Of a stretch of 64,000 nucleotides of DNA, positions 1 to 10,769 are shown piece after piece. Made by a program: the position numbers and the translations under genes. A model generated the notes under the pieces. That model did not search any database. It was given only the letters and a program-made list of their open reading frames with translations, and was not told the DNA's origin. Source of the stretch: Rhodobacterales bacterium (GTDB lineage Bacteria; Pseudomonadota; Alphaproteobacteria; Caulobacterales; Hyphomonadaceae); assembly GCA_014763715.1 (NCBI GenBank), contig JACXUV010000006.1, positions 1 through 64,000 on the forward strand, given 5' to 3'. Within the stretch, counting starts at the first letter, position 1, and each line of letters begins with the position of its first letter.

Positions 1-302
1 GGGTGGCCGATATCATGCGCCAGAGCGAGAGCTTCTGCGAGATCCTCGTCCAGCCCCAGCGTCCGCGAGATACTGCGCGCGATCTGCGCCACTTCCAGGG
101 AATGGGTCAGACGCGTGCGGAAATGATCACCCTCATGGGCCACGAAAACCTGTGTTTTCTGCTTCAGCCGCCGGAAGGCCGTCGAGTGAATGATCCGGTC
201 CCGGTCACGCTGGAACGGCGTGCGCGTGGCTGATGGAGCCTCGTCATAATACCGCCCCCGGCTATCTTCGTGACGCGTGGCATACACGGCTCTCTTTTCC
301 AT
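1..302 (-). CDS. dgt: deoxyguanosinetriphosphate triphosphohydrolase-like protein (N-terminal part, truncated by window edge)
   Basis: Reverse-strand translation [100 protein letters not shown]: dGTPase HD-domain hallmark. Not in the ORF list because it is open at the left edge. Confidence 0.9.
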   Translation of the reverse strand, partial: MEKRAVYATRHEDSRGRYYDEAPSATRTPFQRDRDRIIHSTAFRRLKQKTQVFVAHEGDHFRTRLTHSLEVAQIARSISRTLGLDEDLAEALALAHDIGH

Positions 303-329
303 CGGTCCAAACGTCCCTATCTATTGGCC

Positions 330-671
330 ATGAGCACAACAACTGCCCCTGATGTGACCCTTACGGCCTCGGCTGCCAAGCGCATTAATGCGATTCTGGC
401 CAAACAGGACGGTGCAGACTATCTGCGCGTGTCTGTTGAAGGCGGCGGCTGTTCCGGCTTCTCGTACAAATTCGATTTCGCCTCGGAGGCGAACCCTGAC
501 GACCTTCTCGTCGAGCGAGATGGTGCGAAGGTTCTGATTGATGAGATGAGCCTCGAATTCCTGCATGGCTCGGAGATTGACTTCTCGACCGAGCTGATCG
601 GCGCAGCGTTCAAGATCAACAATCCGAACGCCACAGCGGCCTGCGGCTGCGGAACCAGCTTTTCGATCTGA
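330..671 (+). CDS. erpA: iron-sulfur cluster insertion protein, ErpA/IscA family
   Basis: LRVSVEGGGCSGFSYKFDF and C-terminal CGCGTSF A-type carrier cysteines; start chosen at MSTTTAPDV. Confidence 0.9.
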   Translation: MSTTTAPDVTLTASAAKRINAILAKQDGADYLRVSVEGGGCSGFSYKFDFASEANPDDLLVERDGAKVLIDEMSLEFLHGSEIDFSTELIGAAFKINNPNATAACGCGTSFSI

Positions 672-735
672 CGCCGGGTCACCGCTCGCCCCCGCACGGC
701 CTTCGCGTTAGGGTTTGCCCTGCAGGAGGACCGTC

Positions 736-1905
736 ATGAGCCACGCACGCCCTTTTACCGTCTCCATCCCGGACGCAAAACTCGCCGCAATCCGGGAACG
801 GATTGCCGCTTACAGATGGTTTCCGGCCCCGGAAAACGAACAGGGCTTTGCCTATGGCATGTCCACGCCGGTACTACAGGACCTCTGCAAATACTGGCTG
901 AGCGATTATGACTGGCGTGCTCAGGAAGACCTGCTCAACAAGCATCCGAACTTCAAGGCAGATGTCGCGGGCATGGAAATCCATTTCATCCATGTTGTGG
1001 GCGAAGCCGAGGCTAAGCGCCCACTCCTCCTGACTCATGGCTGGCCGGGCTCCTATTTCGAGTTCTGGGATGCCATCGAACCGCTCGCGTTCCCATCGCG
1101 CCATGGCGGTGATCCCGCCGATGCGTTTGACCTCGTTATTCCAAGCCTGCCGGGCTACGCCTTTTCTCAAAAGCCTACGTCACCTATGGGTCAACGCGCC
1201 ACGGCCGCCTTGTGGGACGAATTGATGCGGGAGGTTCTCGGATACAAGACCTATCTTGCCCAAGGGGGCGACTGGGGCAGCCTTGTGACATCATGGCTCG
1301 GCCTCAATCATGGCGCGCATGACAAGAAAGGCGGCTGCCTGGGGATACACCTCAACATGATAGGCTTTCGGCCAACACCACCTGCTCCGAACACGGAAGA
1401 AGAAGTCCAATGGCTCGCACACATGCAAGGCGCCATGCAGACAGAAGGCGCCTACTTCATGGAACAGGCAACCAAGCCGCAGACACTCGCCATGGCCCTG
1501 ATGGACTCGCCGGTCGGAACAGCAGCATGGATCCTCGAAAAGTTCCACGGATGGTCAGACCTGCGGGACGGAGACCTTTATTCCGTCTACACACGAGACC
1601 AGCTGCTGACGAACGTGATGCTCTACCTTGTCAATGACGCCATCGCCACCAGTGTCTGGTACTATAATGCCCTGTTCCAGGAAGGGGGCGTTCAACTGCC
1701 CGAAGGGGTCCGCTGCGAAACACCAACCGGCTTTGCGAATTTCCCCGGCGAGAAAGTCTATACGGCGCCCCCAAGAAGCTGGGTCGAGCGAGCATATAAC
1801 CTCACGCATTGGCGAGACATGCCAAAGGGCGGTCACTTCGCTGCGATGGAAAAGCCGTCCCTGTTTGTCGATGAAGTCAGGACGTGGGCGCGCACGCTTG
1901 CTTAG
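736..1905 (+). CDS. epoxide hydrolase family protein (EHN N-terminal domain, alpha/beta hydrolase)
   Basis: RPLLLTHGWPGSYFEFWDAIEPL and QGGDWGSLVTSWLG motifs typical of microsomal-type epoxide hydrolases. Confidence 0.85.
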   Translation: MSHARPFTVSIPDAKLAAIRERIAAYRWFPAPENEQGFAYGMSTPVLQDLCKYWLSDYDWRAQEDLLNKHPNFKADVAGMEIHFIHVVGEAEAKRPLLLTHGWPGSYFEFWDAIEPLAFPSRHGGDPADAFDLVIPSLPGYAFSQKPTSPMGQRATAALWDELMREVLGYKTYLAQGGDWGSLVTSWLGLNHGAHDKKGGCLGIHLNMIGFRPTPPAPNTEEEVQWLAHMQGAMQTEGAYFMEQATKPQTLAMALMDSPVGTAAWILEKFHGWSDLRDGDLYSVYTRDQLLTNVMLYLVNDAIATSVWYYNALFQEGGVQLPEGVRCETPTGFANFPGEKVYTAPPRSWVERAYNLTHWRDMPKGGHFAAMEKPSLFVDEVRTWARTLA

Positions 1906-2408
1906 GGGCGCAGGTCACGTCCGACATTGTCCAGCACGGCATTGGCGAATTTCGCCTCCGACTCCTCGAAGAAGTCATGCGCAAGCGAGACATATTCATC
2001 CATGATCACGGCATGGGAGAGGTGCTGGTGAACGATGAATTCACCTGCACCCGCACGCAACAGGGCGCGCATGGTTGCATCGAGGCGGGTCAGCTTCCAG
2101 CCAGAAGCAAGGCGTTTCAGGATTGCTTTGTCGATTTCCGCCTGATTGTTCACCACACCATTGACAATGGATTTGAAGAGATCCGGATCTGCCTCTTCCA
2201 CCGGCTCCTCGTCTGGACCGATGCCGAGTTTGTCTTCCATGAAGGCACGAATGGTCTCGCGCGCTGACTTGCCGGTCTGCTCCATAGCATAGAGCGCCTG
2301 CACAGCGGCAAGACGCGCGCCTGCCCGGCGCGCGCGTGTCACTTCAAACGGAAACTTCTGGTCGCTCAACGAATGAGTTCCTTGCGGAATTTGATCATGG
2401 AGAGGCAA
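1902..2408 (-). CDS. nusB: transcription antitermination factor NusB
   Basis: ARLAAVQALYAMEQTG...LDATMRALLRAGAGEF...VIMDEYVSLAHDFF: NusB signature, downstream of ribH. Exact start uncertain. Confidence 0.9.
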   Translation of the reverse strand: MPLHDQIPQGTHSLSDQKFPFEVTRARRAGARLAAVQALYAMEQTGKSARETIRAFMEDKLGIGPDEEPVEEADPDLFKSIVNGVVNNQAEIDKAILKRLASGWKLTRLDATMRALLRAGAGEFIVHQHLSHAVIMDEYVSLAHDFFEESEAKFANAVLDNVGRDLRP

Positions 2409-2794
2409 GCATTGGCCGCATCCGCACCCTTGTTGCCACGTTTGCGGTCAGCACGAGCCAGCGCCTGGGCTTCGTTCTCGACAGTCAGGATACCATAACC
2501 GATCGCCTGACGGCGATTGACAATCAGATCCATCAGGCCGCGAGCGCTTTCGCCACAGACATAATCATAGTGGGTGGTCTCGCCGCGGATCACGCAGCCA
2601 AGCGCAACCGCACCGTCGAAACGGCCGGAATCCGCCGCCATGGCGATCAGGCCCGGCAGCTCGAATGCGCCCGGCACTTCCATGATGGTGACTTTCGCGT
2701 CAGCCGTCTCCAGCACTTCCACAGCGCCAGCCAGCAGCTCTTCCGAAATATGTTTGTAGTAATGCGAAACCGCAATCAGAACCCGGTCAGCCAT
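2366..2794 (-). CDS. ribH: 6,7-dimethyl-8-ribityllumazine synthase
   Basis: VPGAFELPGLI, GAVALGCVIRGETTHYDYVCGESARGLMDL. Confidence 0.95.
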   Translation of the reverse strand: MADRVLIAVSHYYKHISEELLAGAVEVLETADAKVTIMEVPGAFELPGLIAMAADSGRFDGAVALGCVIRGETTHYDYVCGESARGLMDLIVNRRQAIGYGILTVENEAQALARADRKRGNKGADAANACLSMIKFRKELIR

Positions 2795-3921
2795 CAGTTT
2801 GTCTCCTCGTTGAGGCGGCGCCACCCCTCTATTGTCATGCCGTATCCGTCAAGCCCTGCAACGCGGGTCGGCTGCGTATCGGATAGATAGATCATCTTGC
2901 GGACGCCCAGTTCCCGCAGGATCTGCGCCCCGATACCGTATTCACGCAAAGGCGCTGTCGGATCCTTCGGGCTGGAGGTTTTGAGGCCCAGCCGCTCGGC
3001 GATGGAATCCGGCTGCATCGTATTCACGAACACGACGACGCCCGGCTCTTCTGCCTCTGCAATGATGCGCATGGCCCGCTCGACCAGCCCCTGCCGCGGC
3101 CCACGCTCGCCCAGGATATCCGCCAGCACATCTGTGCGGTGGACACGTACAAGCGTGGTCGAGTCCGGCTTGATGGTGCCGTGAACGATGGCGATATGCT
3201 CGGAATTGTCGAGGACATTGCGGAAACAGACCGTCTTGAACCCGTCGCCATAGGCAGACTCCAGCGGCGCCTCGACCCGGCGCTCCAAGAAGCGGTCATT
3301 CTGACGGCGCCATGCGATCAGATCGGCAATCGTACCGATTTTCAGATTGTGAAGCTGCGCAAAAGAGACGAGGTCCGGCAGGCGCGCCATGGAGCCGTCT
3401 TCGTTCATGATCTCGCAGATCACGCCGGCCGGGTAAAGGCCGGCCATACGCGAAATATCGACCGCCGCTTCCGTATGCCCGGCGCGGACCAGCGTGCCGC
3501 CATCCCTGGCGACCAGCGGGAAAACGTGCCCCGGCGAGACGATGTCGTCATAGTCCTTGGTCGGGTCGATCGCGACAGCGATGGTCTTCGCGCGGTCATG
3601 CGCAGAGATACCGGTCGTGACGCCCTCTTTTGCCTCGATGGACACGGTAAAGGCGGTGCCCATGCTTTCCCGGTTGTTACGGGTCATCATGTCGAGGTTC
3701 AGCGTATGCGCACGCTCCTGCGTCATGGCGAGGCAGATCAGCCCCCGGCCGTGCCGCGCCATGAAGTTTACCTGCTCTGGCGTCGCAAAATTCGCCGGGA
3801 TGATGAGGTCACCCTCATTCTCGCGGTCTTCGGCATCGACCAAAATGAACATCCGCCCATTCCGGGCATCCTCGATGATCTCGTCGATCGAGGAGATCGC
3901 GTGCTTGAACTCGTCTGACAT
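2794..3921 (-). CDS. ribB: 3,4-dihydroxy-2-butanone 4-phosphate synthase with C-terminal GTP-cyclohydrolase-II-like (degenerate) domain
   Basis: DHBP synthase: MFILVDAEDRENEGDLIIPA, HGRGLICLAMT, TGISAHDRAKTI. C-terminal domain related to GCHII (YGIGAQILRELGVRKMIYL) but without the Zn-binding cysteines. Confidence 0.92.
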   Translation of the reverse strand: MSDEFKHAISSIDEIIEDARNGRMFILVDAEDRENEGDLIIPANFATPEQVNFMARHGRGLICLAMTQERAHTLNLDMMTRNNRESMGTAFTVSIEAKEGVTTGISAHDRAKTIAVAIDPTKDYDDIVSPGHVFPLVARDGGTLVRAGHTEAAVDISRMAGLYPAGVICEIMNEDGSMARLPDLVSFAQLHNLKIGTIADLIAWRRQNDRFLERRVEAPLESAYGDGFKTVCFRNVLDNSEHIAIVHGTIKPDSTTLVRVHRTDVLADILGERGPRQGLVERAMRIIAEAEEPGVVVFVNTMQPDSIAERLGLKTSSPKDPTAPLREYGIGAQILRELGVRKMIYLSDTQPTRVAGLDGYGMTIEGWRRLNEETN

Positions 3922-3925
3922 TGTT

Positions 3926-4546
3926 TCACTGCCCTTCCGGTGCGTCTGCACCGATCATGCGGGCCACGTAACGTGCCAGCATATCGATCTCAAGGTTTAC
4001 ACGGCTGCCCGGCTGCAGTTCGGACAGTGTGGTCACTTCCCAAGTGTGTGGAATGACGGCGACCTGGAAGTCACCGTTCGGCAAGGCATCTGCCACGGTT
4101 AGCGAAACGCCATTCACCGCTGCGGACCCCTTGGTCGCAAAATACTTCGCAAGCGCCACTGGCGGACGGATCGTGATCCGGCGGCTCTGGCCTTCCGGTT
4201 CGATGGAGACAATCTCGCCCACGCCATCGACATGACCGAAAACGAAATGGCCGCCCAGCTCATCGCCCAATTTCAGGCTTTGCTCCAGGTTCACCCGTGC
4301 ACCTTCGTTCCAGTCACCGAGAACTGTCTTTGCAAGGGTCTCCGGTACAGCCTCTACAGCGAACCAGGCGCCGCGTTCGCCCTGCCCCATATCGACGACT
4401 GTCAAACACACGCCGGAATGCATGATCGACGCACCCATGGCGATGTCTTCCAGTGCGAACCCGCTTTCGACCTCGAACCGCGTCAGGCCGTTGCGATGTT
4501 CCGCCTTACGGACAGTGCCGACGTCAGTAACGAGACCTGTAAACAT
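3926..4546 (-). CDS. ribE: riboflavin synthase (alpha subunit)
   Basis: MFTGLVTDVGTV start, two lumazine-binding repeats, VNGVSLTVAD. Confidence 0.95.
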   Translation of the reverse strand: MFTGLVTDVGTVRKAEHRNGLTRFEVESGFALEDIAMGASIMHSGVCLTVVDMGQGERGAWFAVEAVPETLAKTVLGDWNEGARVNLEQSLKLGDELGGHFVFGHVDGVGEIVSIEPEGQSRRITIRPPVALAKYFATKGSAAVNGVSLTVADALPNGDFQVAVIPHTWEVTTLSELQPGSRVNLEIDMLARYVARMIGADAPEGQ

Positions 4547-4572
4547 GGGAAAACGACCTTCGGAGACTTTTG

Positions 4573-5220
4573 CTAAGAACGAACATAAGTGTTCAGAACG
4601 TCATCCCCAATGCGTTCCGTCGCGACAGGTTTCCACCGTGTCGCATCCGACAGGGTCTGAAGGCCAAGACCGCCAAGTGCTGGCAGGCCATCACCACCAA
4701 TCAGGATCGGCGCAACGAACCAGGCGATTTCATCGACCAAGCCCGCACGCACAAAGCTCGCAGCAAGCGTACCGCCGCCCTCTATGAGCAGAGAAGAAAT
4801 TCCCTCTGCCGCAGCCCGGCGGAGCATGTCTTTCACATCCATGCGTACGCCATTGCCGCAACGCCAGACCTCTACGCCGCTACGCGCCAGGAAATCCTGC
4901 GGCTGGCCGTTCGTCGCTACGACAACCCGGCCGCTTGAGACTGACTGGACAAGACGCGAGCTCAGCGGAGTGCGGCCATTGGAGTCCGCCACGATCCGCA
5001 CAGGCTGGGTCTTTGGCATGGGCACAGTACGAGCCGTCAAGAGCGGGTCATCGGCCAGAACCGTGCCGATACCGACAAGAATGGCATCGTGTGATGCACG
5101 CAGTTCATGCCCACGGGCCCGGGACTCACTGGACGTGATCCACTGGCTCGTTCCGTCGGCAAGCGCGATGCGCGCATCCAGCGACGTGGCGAGCTTCAGC
5201 GTGACGCGCACGCTGCTCAT
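4573..5220 (-). CDS. ribD: RibD C-terminal reductase domain protein (no deaminase domain)
   Basis: [59 protein letters not shown]; only 215 aa and no HAE...PCxxxGRTPPC deaminase motif. Confidence 0.88.
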   Translation of the reverse strand: MSSVRVTLKLATSLDARIALADGTSQWITSSESRARGHELRASHDAILVGIGTVLADDPLLTARTVPMPKTQPVRIVADSNGRTPLSSRLVQSVSSGRVVVATNGQPQDFLARSGVEVWRCGNGVRMDVKDMLRRAAAEGISSLLIEGGGTLAASFVRAGLVDEIAWFVAPILIGGDGLPALGGLGLQTLSDATRWKPVATERIGDDVLNTYVRS

Positions 5221-5693
5221 TCGTCCGCGAAGTCCTCTTCGTCCTCGAGCGATGCCTTTTCGATGAACTGGGCAAAATCACTCGGATCACGGAAGTCTTT
5301 GTAGACGCTGGCAAACCTCACATAGCCGACCGGGTCGACCATACGCAGTGCTTCCATCGCCAGTTCGCCAACGTCGTTTGAAGCGACTTCAGGCTCACCA
5401 GCGCTTTCCAGCTTGCGGACGATGCCGGAAACCATCTGATCAATCTGCTCCCGGTCCACCGGCCGTTTTCGCAGCGCGATCGTGATGGAGCGCGCGAGGC
5501 GTTCCCGATCAAAAGGCACGCGTTTGCCATCGCGCTTCACCACTGTGATCTCACGCAGCTGTACGCGTTCGAAGGTGGTGAAACGGGCGCCGCAACTCTC
5601 GCAGACCCTGCGGCGGCGCACAGCGGTATCGTCTTCAGCCGAGCGGCTGTCTTTTACCGATGTGTTCTCAGACCCGCAGAATGGACAGCGCAA
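5217..5693 (-). CDS. nrdR: transcriptional regulator NrdR
   Basis: [17 protein letters not shown]...[18 protein letters not shown]: zinc ribbon plus ATP-cone. Confidence 0.97.
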   Translation of the reverse strand: MRCPFCGSENTSVKDSRSAEDDTAVRRRRVCESCGARFTTFERVQLREITVVKRDGKRVPFDRERLARSITIALRKRPVDREQIDQMVSGIVRKLESAGEPEVASNDVGELAMEALRMVDPVGYVRFASVYKDFRDPSDFAQFIEKASLEDEEDFADE

Positions 5694-5699
5694 ACCCGA

Positions 5700-7007
5700 T
5701 CAGCCTCCCAGACCGCCATAAATTGGAAACTGCGCCGTCAGCGCCTTCACCTCTTCGCGGATGCGATCTTCAGTAGACGCACTGTCTCCGCTGGAGACGG
5801 CGTCGACGATCTCGCCAATCCAGTTACCGATCTGCGTGAATTCTTTAGAGCCGAAGCCGCGCGTCGTGCCTGCCGGGGAACCGACACGGATACCGCTGGT
5901 GACAGTCGGCTTCTCCGGGTCGAACGGTACACCATTCTTGTTGCAGGTGATGTAGGCGCGGCCAAGAGCAGCCTCGGCATCCTTGCCGGTCACTTTTTTG
6001 GGGCGCAGGTCAATCAGTGCAAGGTGCGTATCAGTACCGCCGGAAACAACATCAAGACCGCTCGCCTTTGCTGCGGCGGCCATCGCGCGGGCATTGGTGA
6101 CGATCTGTGCCGCATACTGCTTGAACGAGGGCTGCAGCGCCTCGCCGAATGCCACGGCCTTGGCAGCGATAACGTGCATCAGCGGGCCACCCTGAATGCC
6201 GGGGAAGATGGCCGAGTTGATCTTCTTGGCCAGTTTCTCGTCATTGGTCAGGATCATGCCGCCACGCGGGCCACGAAGTGTCTTGTGCGTCGTTGTCGTT
6301 GCAACGTCAGCATAGTCCAGCGGGTTCGGGTGCGCGCCGCCGGCAACGAGCCCGGCAAAGTGAGCCATGTCGACCATGAAAACAGCGCCGACTTCATCCG
6401 CGATGGCGCGGAAGCGAGCAAAATCGATTTCCCGCGGATACGCTGAGCCGCCGGCGATGATCAGTTGCGGGCGGTGAGCCTTGGCAAGTCGCTCGACCTG
6501 TTCGAAATCGATCCGGTCATCCTCGCGGCGAACACCATATTGCACGGCGTTGAACCATTTGCCCGACTGGTTCGGCGGTGCGCCGTGGGTCAGGTGGCCA
6601 CCCGCATCGAGGCTCATGCCGAGAATGGTGTCACCGGGTTTCAGGACAGCCTGGAACACGCCCTGGTTGGCCTGGCTGCCCGAATTCGGCTGCACGTTTG
6701 CGAAACCGCAATTGAATAATTGCTTTGCGCGGTCAATCGCGAGGTTCTCAGCGATATCGACGAACTCACAACCACCATAGTAACGACGCCCCGGATACCC
6801 TTCGGCGTACTTGTTGGTCAGGACAGACCCCTGGGCCTCCAGCACAGCTTTGGAGACAATGTTCTCCGAAGCGATCAGCTCGACTTCGTGCTGCTGGCGC
6901 CCCTGCTCCTTGCCGATCGCGGCGAACACTTCCGGATCGCTGGTCTCAAGACCGGTCGTAAAGAAACCGCTGGTATCAAACCGTTGGGAGGGTGCGGTGT
7001 CTGCCAT
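5700..7007 (-). CDS. glyA: serine hydroxymethyltransferase
   Basis: [63 protein letters not shown]-lysine motif. Confidence 0.98.
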   Translation of the reverse strand: MADTAPSQRFDTSGFFTTGLETSDPEVFAAIGKEQGRQQHEVELIASENIVSKAVLEAQGSVLTNKYAEGYPGRRYYGGCEFVDIAENLAIDRAKQLFNCGFANVQPNSGSQANQGVFQAVLKPGDTILGMSLDAGGHLTHGAPPNQSGKWFNAVQYGVRREDDRIDFEQVERLAKAHRPQLIIAGGSAYPREIDFARFRAIADEVGAVFMVDMAHFAGLVAGGAHPNPLDYADVATTTTHKTLRGPRGGMILTNDEKLAKKINSAIFPGIQGGPLMHVIAAKAVAFGEALQPSFKQYAAQIVTNARAMAAAAKASGLDVVSGGTDTHLALIDLRPKKVTGKDAEAALGRAYITCNKNGVPFDPEKPTVTSGIRVGSPAGTTRGFGSKEFTQIGNWIGEIVDAVSSGDSASTEDRIREEVKALTAQFPIYGGLGG

Positions 7008-7220
7008 GGGAATCTCCTGCTTTCCGAGCGCTGTTTACGCTTTGAGGCGCGCTGTCGCAACTGGACAATCCTGCACAACTCGCAGCAGATTTTCTCAATC
7101 TTGTTTGATGTATTTCGGGTAATCGCTCGCAAATACTTTAGAAAAACTGGTGCTGTGGCTTGCTTCGTGAGAATATGTCTTCAATTACCGTAGCATTATA
7201 AAAATAACGGTGGTGGCAAG

Positions 7221-7622
7221 ATGGGCGAACCTAAACAGGTTGACGTGCTGGGGATGACGACGGGCATCGTCTCGTCTTTCGTTTCAAATAATACAGTTTC
7301 AGCTGCGGATCTTCCGGGCCTGATCCGGTCGGTCCATGAGGCAATTTCAAACCTCTCATCAGGTGAAACATCGGATACCGAGGCACTCTCGCCAGCCGTG
7401 CCGGTGTCCAAATCGATCACGCCCGACTTCCTGATTTGCCTGGAAGATGGCCGGAAGCTGAAAATGCTGCGCCGGTATCTGCGGTCGCGCTACTCCATGA
7501 CACCGGAAGAATACCGGGAGCGCTGGAACCTGCCGGCAGACTACCCCATGGTGGCGCCAAACTATGCCAAGCTGCGCTCCAAGCACGCCAAGAACATAGG
7601 CCTCGGCAAGAAAAAGAAATAG
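7221..7622 (+). CDS. MucR/Ros family transcriptional regulator
   Basis: ITPDFLICLEDGRKLKMLRRYLRSRYSMTPEEYRERWNLPADYPMVAPNYAKLRSKHAKNIGLG: MucR-family core. Confidence 0.92.
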   Translation: MGEPKQVDVLGMTTGIVSSFVSNNTVSAADLPGLIRSVHEAISNLSSGETSDTEALSPAVPVSKSITPDFLICLEDGRKLKMLRRYLRSRYSMTPEEYRERWNLPADYPMVAPNYAKLRSKHAKNIGLGKKKK

Positions 7623-7672
7623 GCGCCCTGAAGCGCCTATCTCGTCAATAAATTCTCGTACGGGCAGCGCCG

Positions 7673-8890
7673 TCAGGCGGCCTTTTCCAGTCCCAGCTGC
7701 TTCCAGACGGCCAGGATCGCCTCGACCAGTTCATCCATCATGGCCGCGTCATGCACCGGGCTCGGCGTGAAACGCAGACGCTCTGTGCCGCGCGGCACAG
7801 TCGGATAGTTGATCGGCTGAACATAGATGCCGAAGTCGAACAGCAGCGTATCGGACAGGGCCTTGCAGCGCTCCGGATCACCTACCAGCAGCGGCACAAT
7901 GTGCGAAGGCGAATCCATCACAGGCAAGCCTGCGTCGCGGAACTTCTGCTTCAGTTCTGCAGCCTTGGCCTGATGAATAGCGCGCAGCTTGCGGCCATCA
8001 TCGGTGCGCAGTTTCTGGATGCTGGCCAGAGCACCAGCCGCCATGACCGGGCAAGTCGACGTACTGAAAATGAAACCGGACGCCATGGAACGGATCGCGT
8101 CGATGACGGTCGCCTTCGAAGCGATATAACCGCCCATCACGCCGAAAGCCTTGCCCAGCGTCCCTTCGATAATATCGATCCGGTCAGCCAGACCGAGCAT
8201 CTGGGCGACGCCTGCTCCTTCATGACCGTACATGCCGACGGCGTGTACCTCATCCAGATAGGTCAGCGCAATGAACTCGTCTGCCAGATCGCAGATTTCC
8301 TTCATCCGACCGAAATCGCCGTCCATGGAGTAAACACTTTCGAACGCGATCACTTTCGGACGGTTCGGATCATCATTCTCCAACAGGGAGCGCAGGTGAT
8401 CGACGTCATTGTGGCGGAAGACACGGTAGTCTGCCCCGGAGCGCCGAATCCCTTCGATCATGGAAGCATGGTTGAGCTGATCGGAATAGATGATCAGGTC
8501 CTTCATGATCTTGCCGAGGGTCGACAGGGTCGCATCGTTCGACACATAGCCGGACGTAAACAGGAGCGCGGCTTCCTTTTCGTGCAAGCTGGCCAGCTCA
8601 CGCTCCAGATCGACGTGGTAACGCGTCGTGCCCGAAATGTTGCGCGTCCCGCCAGACCCGGCGCCGAAGCTGTCGATCGCTTCGTGCATGGACTGGATGA
8701 CATCGTCATCCTGCCCCATGCCGAGATAGTCATTGGAACACCAGATCGTCACTTCGCGCTCGCCATCCTCGAAGCGCGCGGTGGCCTTCGGAAAGCGGCC
8801 CTTGTGACGCTGAAGGTCAATAAAGACCCGATAACGTCCCTCGGAATGAATGGCGCCGAGGGCGTCTTCAAAGGCCTTCAGGTGTTTCAT
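7673..8890 (-). CDS. hemA: 5-aminolevulinate synthase
   Basis: [62 protein letters not shown]. Confidence 0.97.
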   Translation of the reverse strand: MKHLKAFEDALGAIHSEGRYRVFIDLQRHKGRFPKATARFEDGEREVTIWCSNDYLGMGQDDDVIQSMHEAIDSFGAGSGGTRNISGTTRYHVDLERELASLHEKEAALLFTSGYVSNDATLSTLGKIMKDLIIYSDQLNHASMIEGIRRSGADYRVFRHNDVDHLRSLLENDDPNRPKVIAFESVYSMDGDFGRMKEICDLADEFIALTYLDEVHAVGMYGHEGAGVAQMLGLADRIDIIEGTLGKAFGVMGGYIASKATVIDAIRSMASGFIFSTSTCPVMAAGALASIQKLRTDDGRKLRAIHQAKAAELKQKFRDAGLPVMDSPSHIVPLLVGDPERCKALSDTLLFDFGIYVQPINYPTVPRGTERLRFTPSPVHDAAMMDELVEAILAVWKQLGLEKAA

Positions 8891-8996
8891 CTGCTTATCC
8901 CTTGTACGCTTTGCGTAGATCTACTTAGTCGGTTCCGATGCGACATTTAATGGGCTGATAGCGCTTTCGCCGTTTTTGTCGCATCCGGGAGACTAC

Positions 8997-9788
8997 TTAG
9001 GAGTCGTAGCCTGGATATTCGCGGTCCAGCTTGCGCAGCAGGGCTGGCCAGACCAGCTTCTGGGTCAGCATGGACATGCCAGTGCTATGCTCGGTCATGC
9101 CACCCTGTCCGGCCACCTTGCCCTGTAGAGGCTCATCACACTCGAGAACGCCATCGCGGCCTGCCGAAAGGGCCATGATCTGCATCTTGCAGGCACGCTC
9201 CAGGAAGAACATCCGCGTGAAGGTCAGCGCCGCGCTGTCACCGCAGGTCAGCGTACCGTGATTGCGCAGGATCATGGAATGCTTCTTGGGGCCCAGATCG
9301 GCCACAAGGCGCTCACGTTCATCCAGGTCCAGCGCGATGCCTTCATAGTCGTGATAGGCCACATCTTCCCGGATCGCCATTGCAGTCTGGCTAAGCGGAA
9401 GAAGCCCCTCTTTCTGGGCAGAAACAGCCACGCCCTGATCGGTATGAACGTGCATCACGCAAAGTGCATCTTCACGCGCGGCATGGATTGCGGAGTGAAT
9501 GGTGAAGCCAGCCGGATTAATCATCGAGTCCGTTTCCTGGACGACATTTCCGTCCAGATCGACCTTCACCAGCGAAGAAGCTGTGATCTCCTCAAAGAAA
9601 TAGCCATAAGGGTTAATCAGGAAGTGATGCTCCGGGCCGGGGACGCGATGAGAGATGTGGGTGAAGATCATGTCGTCCCACCCATACATGGCCGTCAGGC
9701 GGTAAAGTGCGGCCAGATCGACCCGCGCCTGCCACTCTTCTGCGCTCACTGAATTGCGAATATCGACACTCTGATTTCCGTCGGCCAT
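8997..9788 (-). CDS. class II aldolase/adducin family protein
   Basis: [48 protein letters not shown]. Confidence 0.9.
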   Translation of the reverse strand: MADGNQSVDIRNSVSAEEWQARVDLAALYRLTAMYGWDDMIFTHISHRVPGPEHHFLINPYGYFFEEITASSLVKVDLDGNVVQETDSMINPAGFTIHSAIHAAREDALCVMHVHTDQGVAVSAQKEGLLPLSQTAMAIREDVAYHDYEGIALDLDERERLVADLGPKKHSMILRNHGTLTCGDSAALTFTRMFFLERACKMQIMALSAGRDGVLECDEPLQGKVAGQGGMTEHSTGMSMLTQKLVWPALLRKLDREYPGYDS

Positions 9789-9946
9789 GCCTCTGTCTCC
9801 CTGCATTTTGTGGCGTACCGTATCCGAAAAGCGCATGCTTCGCCACAACAAAGCTGACGCCGGCGTCACACTTTGCAAATCACTTGCAACTCCACGCCCA
9901 ACTCCATGCCTTGACGTCCCTGCGGAACCTCAACCACATGGGCGCG

Positions 9947-10714
9947 ATGAGTACGCTACGTTTTGCCTTTTTCGCCTCAAAGCGCCCTGAAGCACAGGCC
10001 GCATTGCCTACGCTCGTCCATCGTTATGGACAGTACAGCGAGGAAGAAGCGGATGTCGTGATCGCTTTGGGCGGCGACGGCGCGATGCTCGACTCGCTAC
10101 GCCGCCGGTTTGGGGACTCAAAACCAGTTTACGGCATGCACCGCGGCACAATCGGCTTCCTGATGAATGAGTACCGCGAAGATGACCTCGTCGAACGCGT
10201 GAACGCTGCCGAACGCGCAACAATCGTTCCGCTCAGCATGGTCGCGACCGACATTCACGGGCAGGAACACACAGCGCTGGCCATCAATGAGGTCTCCCTC
10301 TTCCGCGAAACCGCCCAGACCGCGCGCCTTCGCATCACCGTCGATGGCAAGGTGCGCATGGAGGAACTCTCCTGCGATGGCGTCATGGTGGCTACGCCCG
10401 CCGGCTCCACTGCGTACAACCTCTCTGCTCATGGCCCGATCCTGCCGATCGGCGCGAACCTGCTTGCACTGACCCCGGTCAGCGCCTTCCGCCCCCGCCG
10501 GTGGCGCGGCGCGCTGCTGCGCCACGATGCGAAAGTCACGATTGAAGTGATTGCACCGGACCGCCGGCCCGTCGCTGCCGCTGCCGACAACCAGGAAGTA
10601 CGTGACATCGCCACCGTCCGGGTAGAGGCAGACCGCAAGCAGCGCCTGACCATGCTTTTCGATCCCGGCCACGCCCTCGACGAACGCATTCTCCGGGAAC
10701 AGTTTGGTTTCTGA
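9947..10714 (+). CDS. nadK: NAD kinase
   Basis: [60 protein letters not shown]. Alternative start at 9938. Confidence 0.95.
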   Translation: MSTLRFAFFASKRPEAQAALPTLVHRYGQYSEEEADVVIALGGDGAMLDSLRRRFGDSKPVYGMHRGTIGFLMNEYREDDLVERVNAAERATIVPLSMVATDIHGQEHTALAINEVSLFRETAQTARLRITVDGKVRMEELSCDGVMVATPAGSTAYNLSAHGPILPIGANLLALTPVSAFRPRRWRGALLRHDAKVTIEVIAPDRRPVAAAADNQEVRDIATVRVEADRKQRLTMLFDPGHALDERILREQFGF

Positions 10715-10769
10715 TTTCCTAGGATATTTTTAAGGCTTGGACGCTTTATTGGACGCTCAGGAGTGATCC

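Noticed and set aside
7008-7220. Possible glycine riboswitch between glyA and mucR
   Set aside because: No paired glycine-aptamer core could be recognised; the AT-rich region looks like a plain divergent promoter region.
7617-7643. Short inverted repeat AGGCGC...GCGCCT after the MucR gene
   Set aside because: Only a 6-7 bp stem without a T-run; too weak to call as a terminator.
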